Program-made: the position numbers and the translations under genes
Notes under the pieces: model-generated
The model's database searches: none
What the model saw: only the letters and a program-made list of their open reading frames with translations
Told to the model about the DNA's origin: nothing
In this document: positions 60,056 through 64,000 of the stretch, piece after piece
Layout: every line of letters begins with the position of its first letter
Position numbering within the stretch: the stretch's first letter is position 1
Assembly (NCBI RefSeq): GCF_024218775.1
Contig: NZ_CP100404.1
Location: 1,488,001 to 1,552,000, forward strand
From: Haloarcula marina
GTDB lineage: Archaea > Halobacteriota > Halobacteria > Halobacteriales > Haloarculaceae
Length of the DNA: 64,000 nt
Direction: 5' to 3'

Positions 60056-60712
60056 ATGGACGACCGCTCCCGGGCCAGCGTTCGCCGGACGTACGAGCGC
60101 ATCGGCGACCACTTCTCGAAGACCCGCGAGTACGCGTGGCCGGAGGTGGAGTCGTTCGTCGCCGACGCCGAGAGCGGCGGGACGGCGCTCGACGTAGGGT
60201 GTGGTAACGGCAGGCACGCCGCGCTCTTGGCCGACGCCGCCGACCGTGTCGTCGGCCTCGACGCCAGCAGAGCGCTCCTCCGCGAGGCAGTCGCGCGCGT
60301 CGGTGACCGCGTCTCGCTCCTCCAGGGCGACGCTGCCTCGCTCCCGCTCCGCGACGACTGCGTTGACCTCGCGGTGTACGTCGCCACGCTCCATCACCTC
60401 CCGACGGCCACCGACCGTCGGGCCAGCCTGGACGAACTCGCCCGCGTCCTCGCGCCCGACGGCACGGCCCTCGTCAGCGCGTGGAGCACCGCCCACGACC
60501 GATTCGACGCACCGGAAGACGCGGAGACGGGGTTCGACACGACCGTCGACTGGACGCTCCCCGGCGGCGAGACGGTCCCTCGTTTCTACCACATCTACGC
60601 ACCCGCGGAGTTCGAACGCGCCGTCGCGGACAGCGGCCTCGCCCTGCGGTCGCTGCGCATCTCCAGCGGCAACTGCTACGCCGTCGTCGGCGTCGAAGGG
60701 AAAGGCCCTTAA
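60056..60712 (+). CDS. Trm9-like class I SAM methyltransferase
   Basis: 218 residues from the ATG at 60056. Motif I LDVGCGNGRHAALLA (45-59), motif II VVGLDASRALL, and DLAVYVATLHHLPTATDR as the post-II region. The layout, with RRTYERIGDHFSKTREYAWP at the start, resembles the Trm9/ALKBH8 wobble-uridine methyltransferase of tRNA. Archaeal substrates are not certain, so a general SAM methyltransferase is the safe call. tRNA-Gly lies 161 bp downstream. Confidence 0.82.
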   Translation: MDDRSRASVRRTYERIGDHFSKTREYAWPEVESFVADAESGGTALDVGCGNGRHAALLADAADRVVGLDASRALLREAVARVGDRVSLLQGDAASLPLRDDCVDLAVYVATLHHLPTATDRRASLDELARVLAPDGTALVSAWSTAHDRFDAPEDAETGFDTTVDWTLPGGETVPRFYHIYAPAEFERAVADSGLALRSLRISSGNCYAVVGVEGKGP

Positions 60713-60831
60713 TCACCTCCCGATTACGGTGAAATACGTTCGTTTCCACCTGCGGCGGCGGTGACCGGTTCCGACGGAACCGAGAACATCGCCGCGTGGG
60801 CGACGGACTGAGCGTATCGTGGCGGTGATGA

Positions 60832-60850
60832 GCAATTCCATCGGAATTGC
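60832..60850. other. Perfect 8-bp palindrome before tRNA-Gly
   Basis: gcaattcc-atc-ggaattgc, a 19-base perfect inverted repeat ending 23 bp before the tRNA. It may be an operator or an RNA hairpin ending the methyltransferase transcript. Confidence 0.5.
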
Positions 60851-60873
60851 GAATGACGCCGCGAACGCAGTGA

Positions 60874-60944
60874 GCGGCGGTGGTCTAGTGGCAGGACCTG
60901 AGCCTTCCAAGCTCATGGCCCGGGTTCAAATCCCGGTCGCCGCA
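60874..60944 (+). tRNA. tRNA-Gly (anticodon UCC)
   Basis: 71 bases. The acceptor GCGGCGG pairs with TCGCCGC (one G-T), followed by discriminator A; CCA is not encoded. The anticodon stem GAGC/GCTC encloses CTTCCAA, anticodon TCC, reading GGA. The T-arm CCGGG-TTCAAAT-CCCGG is perfect. No intron. Copies related to its 3' end follow downstream. Confidence 0.94.
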
Positions 60945-61075
60945 TTTTGCTTCGAGCAGTTCGCGAGCAGCAAATGCTGTACAGAGGGTTTGAATCCTAC
61001 GAGTCGCAGTGTGCACAGCGAACGGAGTGAGCGAGCACTACCGTCTCGGTCCGGTATGAATCCCGGTCGCCGCAT
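60945..61075 (+). repeat. tRNA-3'-end repeat unit downstream of tRNA-Gly
   Basis: A unit of 130 bp begins right after the tRNA. It has a hairpin-forming tttgct...agcaaa (60946-60974), a core ttgaatcctacgagtcgcag (60990-61009), a spacer gcgaacggagtgagcgagca (61018-61037) and a copy of the tRNA 3' end at 61051-61074 whose last 14 bases are identical. The core matches 16 of 20 bases of its counterpart next to tRNA-Leu. The spacer nearly matches the one there (27054-27074). Confidence 0.75.
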
Positions 61076-61180
61076 CGCTCGGACGAAACGAAGGGGGGAG
61101 TAAGGCAGGGACTGAGCCGACGGCCGGTCCCCCGAAACGCCGATAGGTTTTATGTCGCGTTCGTCTGAACATCGGTGTTC

Positions 61181-61642
61181 ATGGAGATTCCTGCCGACGT
61201 TCCCGTCCACGAGGACACCGACACCGTCGACGCCAAGAGGTTCGAGCAGGTCGCCGAGATGGACGACGCGGCTCCCGTCGGGGTGAAGAACGCCGACGGC
61301 GACGTACTCCTGATGCAGGTCACGGACACCTGTGACTGGAAGATTCCGATGGCGGCCGTCGGAGCGGACGAAGACTACGCCGCTGAAGTGCGAGCGTGGG
61401 TGGAGACGAACGCGGGTATCGAAGTCGAAATCGAGGGCGTCGAAGGGGTGTGGCGGTACGAGGCCCGACTGGAGGGTGGCGACGGGACTGCCGAACGCGA
61501 GTTCGTCGTCTTCAGCGCGTCCACGGCCGACCCGTCACCGGCCGTTCCGGGTGCGGACGGTGACGCCCACGCGGCAGCGTGGGTCAGCGAACTCCCGGAC
61601 GACGCGGCACTCGTTCCGGGGACGCGTCTCTTCGTCGAGTAA
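61181..61642 (+). CDS. Haloarchaeal protein, possibly a degenerate Nudix fold
   Basis: 153 residues from the ATG at 61181. The middle (WKIPMAAVGADEDYAAEVRA, WVETNAGIEVEIEGVEGVWR) has the layout of haloarchaeal Nudix proteins, with a conserved-sized loop and helix at the Nudix box. The metal-binding REXXEE residues are missing (EVRAWVETNAGI). If so, it is non-catalytic or binds a nucleotide only; this is tentative. No neighbours give a clue. Confidence 0.65.
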   Translation: MEIPADVPVHEDTDTVDAKRFEQVAEMDDAAPVGVKNADGDVLLMQVTDTCDWKIPMAAVGADEDYAAEVRAWVETNAGIEVEIEGVEGVWRYEARLEGGDGTAEREFVVFSASTADPSPAVPGADGDAHAAAWVSELPDDAALVPGTRLFVE

Positions 61643-61682
61643 CTGGACGAGCGAAATCGGCGGCCAACGAGAAGACCGGACG

Positions 61683-62084
61683 CTACGGTTCGACCGGCTC
61701 CCAGGTGTCGGAGGTGATAGTCGCGTCGGGATTGTCGGGCAGCGAGACGGTCAGGCCCTCGGCGGTTTCGACGCCGACGAGTTCCACCGGGTTCTCGTCG
61801 TCGCTGTCGCGCGCGGGATAGGTGAACGGACGGGCGCGCTCGGGGAGGCCCGCGACTGGCGGGCAGTCCGACGACGCCTCTGTGGTCCGTGCCGCCCGCT
61901 CCTGTCGGACCGGGCCGTCGCCGCGAGCGTTCGCCGACCCGAAGACCGATTCCGCCCCGACCAGTCTCCCGAAGGCCGACCGCACGGAGGACACGAATCG
62001 CTGGAGGGCAGTGGTCTCCCCACGCGCTTCGTCCGGAGCGTCGGGTCCCCTATCCCGATGCTCGTCGATGGGTGTGAGACTCAT
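61683..62084 (-). CDS. Haloarchaeal hypothetical protein, largely disordered
   Basis: 133 residues. The N-terminus MSLTPIDEHRDRGPDAPDEA and a charged, Ala/Arg-rich middle look unstructured. The C-terminal RPFTYPARDSDDENPVELVG, VETAEGLTVSLPDNPDATIT look like strands. No family recognised. It is 57 bp from the HD-domain gene on the same strand, so possibly co-transcribed with it. Confidence 0.6.
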   Translation of the reverse strand: MSLTPIDEHRDRGPDAPDEARGETTALQRFVSSVRSAFGRLVGAESVFGSANARGDGPVRQERAARTTEASSDCPPVAGLPERARPFTYPARDSDDENPVELVGVETAEGLTVSLPDNPDATITSDTWEPVEP

Positions 62085-62141
62085 ACACAGGGGTATGGTG
62101 TGGGGCTACAAAACGGTTGTGTAGCTCACAGGTTACCCAGC

Positions 62142-62954
62142 TTAGAGTTCGATACGTTCGACGATTTGGTTGCCGTCCTCCCGGGTGTTGAGCGCGACGA
62201 TGCGGACGTACTCTTCGAGGCCCGAATCGTTCAGTTTCGCCTTCAGCAGGTTGTCGACCTGATAGACGCCCGCGGCGTTGTTCATCTCTATCTCGACCAA
62301 GACGGGGTACTCCTCGCCGCGGCTGAGCGTAACCGTCTCGATGGCCTGACTGGAGACGGTGTTGATACCGCGCCCGCCGTGTTCGTAGGGGATGCGCGAA
62401 CGGCCGCGTTCCATGTCGAGCGCGTCGGCGACCCTGACGACGCCCGCTTCGAGTGTCAGCGGCATCTCCTCGGTATGGTGGCAGATGATGGCGTGGAGGA
62501 TTTCCCCCTTCATCTGGACTCGTTCGGTCACGTCGTAGAACGGTTCCAACAGGTCGTCGAGGAGGTCCGCGGCCAGCGGAATCGAGTAGTAGGGATGGTC
62601 GTCGCGGTGGACGACGTGGCCGATGTCGTGCAGCGTCGCCGCGAGGGCCACGATGACCGCCTCGTCGGCCTCGTCCAGTCCGTGGTCCAGCGCGCCGTTG
62701 AACTCGACGCCGCTCTGTTTCAGTAGGTCGTACAGGCACAGCGCCCGGTTCCGGACGATGCTGATGTGCTTCTTGCCGTGGTCGTTGTACCGCTTTCGGG
62801 TGACCGGATTGACGTTCTGGGCTTCGAGGTACGCCTGCACCGTCTCGTCGGCGGCGATGGATTCGAGGACGGCGTTGACTCGGCCGTCGGGGAACGCGTG
62901 GGGGGCGTCGGGGTCGTAGATTCGGCCGACCGTCTCCTCGTCTGTCTCACTCAT
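62142..62954 (-). CDS. HD-domain metal-dependent phosphohydrolase
   Basis: 270 residues. The HD signature is in LAATLHDIGHVVHRDDHPYY (His109-Asp110, His113), with first-helix His at 59 or 63 (NDHGKKHISIVRN), later His159/160 (AIICHHTEE) and Asp177 (VRVADALDMERGRSR). These metal ligands are intact, so a phosphatase or nucleotidase on an unknown substrate is expected. The C-terminal 70 residues form an additional alpha/beta region with VEIEMNNAAGVYQVDNLLKA. Archaeal homologues of this size are uncharacterised. Confidence 0.88.
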   Translation of the reverse strand: MSETDEETVGRIYDPDAPHAFPDGRVNAVLESIAADETVQAYLEAQNVNPVTRKRYNDHGKKHISIVRNRALCLYDLLKQSGVEFNGALDHGLDEADEAVIVALAATLHDIGHVVHRDDHPYYSIPLAADLLDDLLEPFYDVTERVQMKGEILHAIICHHTEEMPLTLEAGVVRVADALDMERGRSRIPYEHGGRGINTVSSQAIETVTLSRGEEYPVLVEIEMNNAAGVYQVDNLLKAKLNDSGLEEYVRIVALNTREDGNQIVERIEL

Positions 62955-62996
62955 ACGTGATACATCTGGGCGGAGCGAAAAAAACTCACCCCCGTC

Positions 62997-63470
62997 TCAG
63001 GCCGATTCGACGGCGGCGACCACTTCCTCGTAGTCGGGTTCGACGCCCGGGTCGTCTGACACCCACGCGTACGTGACGACGCCGTCCTCGTCGACGACGA
63101 AGACGGCGCGCTTCGCGAGGTCGTGGACGCCCAACGCCTCGAAGTCCATCGACGCGTCGTACGCCTCGACGATGTCCCGGTCGTTGTCGCTGACGAGCGA
63201 GAAGTCCAGTCCGAGTTCGTCGCGGAACGCGTTCTGCGCGAACGGCGTGTCGATGCTGACGCCGTAAACCGTCGCGTCGAGGTCGCGCAGTGCGTCGAGT
63301 CTCTCGTCGAACGCTTCCATCTCGTGACTGCACACGCTGGTGAACGCACCGGGGAAGAAGGCCAGCACGACTGGCCCGTCGCCGAGTTCGTCCGAGAGGG
63401 TGAGTTCGTCCACGTCACCGTTCGCCAGCGGCGCGGTGAAATCGGGCGCGTCGTCTCCGACAGATACCAT
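62997..63470 (-). CDS. 1-Cys peroxiredoxin (AhpC/TSA-Bcp family)
   Basis: 157 residues from the ATG at 63470. The redoxin fold starts VSVGDDAPDFTAPLANGDVD. The active-site PGAFTSVCSHEM has Thr44 and peroxidatic Cys47. There is no other Cys in the protein, so it must be resolved by an external thiol; gamma-glutamylcysteine made by GshA or a thioredoxin is a candidate (inference). It reduces peroxides in the cytosol. An ATG nine codons upstream is less likely. Confidence 0.92.
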   Translation of the reverse strand: MVSVGDDAPDFTAPLANGDVDELTLSDELGDGPVVLAFFPGAFTSVCSHEMEAFDERLDALRDLDATVYGVSIDTPFAQNAFRDELGLDFSLVSDNDRDIVEAYDASMDFEALGVHDLAKRAVFVVDEDGVVTYAWVSDDPGVEPDYEEVVAAVESA

Positions 63471-63581
63471 ACCCGCCGCTATCGACTGCCGCGGCATAGC
63501 CCTTACGTGATGTCCTTCTCGGCGCTCGGGAAAACCACGCCGAGGCCCTCATTTAAGGCCGTCGCACCCCACTCACCGCCT

Positions 63582-63818
63582 ATGGGCGATACGATGGAAG
63601 TCTACACCGGTACCGAGGTTCACGTCGAACACGTCGACAGGCTGGCGAGCGGCGGCGCTCGCTTCGACATCACCGCCGAAGACGGTCGCAAGTGGCGCGT
63701 CGATGTCACCCGCGACGGCGGGATGGACGTGGTGACGACGTGGCGCGACGGCACCCTCGCCGACGTGGACGTTCCGGAGTGGTTCGACGACGTAATTGCG
63801 CGGTTACGCCACCAGTAG
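63582..63818 (+). CDS. Small haloarchaeal protein of unknown function (78 aa)
   Basis: 78 residues, mostly beta strands: VYTGTEVHVEHVDRLASGGA, FDITAEDGRKWRVDVTRDGG, then DVPEWFDDVIARLRHQ. No motif recognised. A TATA-like atttaag at 63551-63557 is about 28 bases before the ATG at 63582, supporting a real leaderless gene. Confidence 0.65.
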   Translation: MGDTMEVYTGTEVHVEHVDRLASGGARFDITAEDGRKWRVDVTRDGGMDVVTTWRDGTLADVDVPEWFDDVIARLRHQ

Positions 63819-63933
63819 GCTGCCACGTATTCGGTAGGGACCCTCTAGTACGTACCAGAACCACGCCGATTCGCTGCTGGGGCCGTCAGAAGGCCTATAA
63901 CGGCGTCCCAGCGCCCGGCGACTAGCAAAAAGA

Positions 63934-63941
63934 CTATAATA
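63934..63941 (+). promoter_or_regulatory. TATA box of the gene at the right edge
   Basis: ctataata centred about 28 bases before the ATG at 63966, within an A-rich stretch. Confidence 0.6.
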
Positions 63942-63965
63942 GCAACCACGTAAACTTCGGACACA

Positions 63966-64000
63966 ATGTCAGGGACATTCGTACCACTGTTCCCCGGAAT
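63966..64000 (+). CDS. N-terminus of a gene cut by the window, probably TatA
   Basis: Only 11 full codons, MSGTFVPLFPG, then the window ends. The PLFPG start resembles haloarchaeal TatA proteins, whose next residues are typically a Gly/Pro-rich hinge and one membrane helix. The strong upstream TATA shows that a gene begins here; identity as TatA is a guess from these few residues. Confidence 0.4.
   Translation, partial: MSGTFVPLFPG

Overview
The window is chromosomal-type DNA from a haloarchaeon (class Halobacteria, possibly Haloarculaceae-like; the family is a guess). The basis is very high GC with C/G in third codon positions, a strongly acidic proteome, TATA boxes about 28 bases before leaderless starts, and archaeal gene families: archaeal-type MAT, PyrB/PyrI, FlpA/Nop5, DacZ, HalOD1, bacterio-opsin-activator-type HTH and TFB. 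I see no insertion sequence, CRISPR array, prophage, rRNA or replication origin. Two tRNA genes are present, Leu(UAG) and Gly(UCC).

Layout. 1-5 kb: two tandem DUF4382 lipoproteins, molybdenum cofactor genes (moaC, a His-rich moaB, mobA) and the pyrB-pyrI operon. 4.4-16 kb: a MinD-like ATPase and a degenerate RecA-fold protein, an FKBP isomerase, threonine dehydratase, an MFS exporter, a CYTH protein, SAM synthetase, ThiI, a FilR1-like regulator and cysteine synthase. 16-24 kb: thioredoxin, a DUF255 protein, purD, then a potassium and osmotic-stress neighbourhood (trkH, an acyltransferase, and mscS with the c-di-AMP synthase dacZ). 24-32 kb: late cobalamin genes (cbiA, cobT), tRNA-Leu with copies of its 3' end, a one-domain TFB-like protein whose stop codon lies in a 4 x 30 bp tandem repeat, coaD, gshA and the C/D-box RNP genes flpA-nop5. 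32-40 kb: hsp20, an acyl-CoA synthetase, a hybrid histidine kinase, a CAAX-type protease and an F420/flavin oxidoreductase. 40-46 kb: a signalling block with a 1313-residue multi-sensor HTH regulator divergent from HalOD1, a 51-residue protein and a receiver protein lacking its phospho-acceptor Asp. 46-48.6 kb: a glutamine-rich protein of unknown function between two gene-free stretches. 48.6-64 kb: a geranylgeranyl-reductase-type flavoprotein, 2-hydroxyacid dehydrogenase, asd, two exported beta-helix proteins, tyrS, an Amt-PII fusion, a Trm9-like methyltransferase, tRNA-Gly, an HD protein, a 1-Cys peroxiredoxin and probably the start of tatA.

Most of the window is housekeeping. The best candidates for something undescribed are: (1) matching arrays of about 110-130 bp units downstream of both tRNA genes, each ending in a copy of the host tRNA 3' end and sharing a hairpin, a core and a spacer motif; (2) the glutamine-rich, twice-repeated-domain protein at 46975-48009; (3) the mini-TFB gene and the tandem repeat that supplies stop codons to two converging genes; (4) the HalOD1/51-aa/pseudo-receiver block opposite a giant sensor-regulator.
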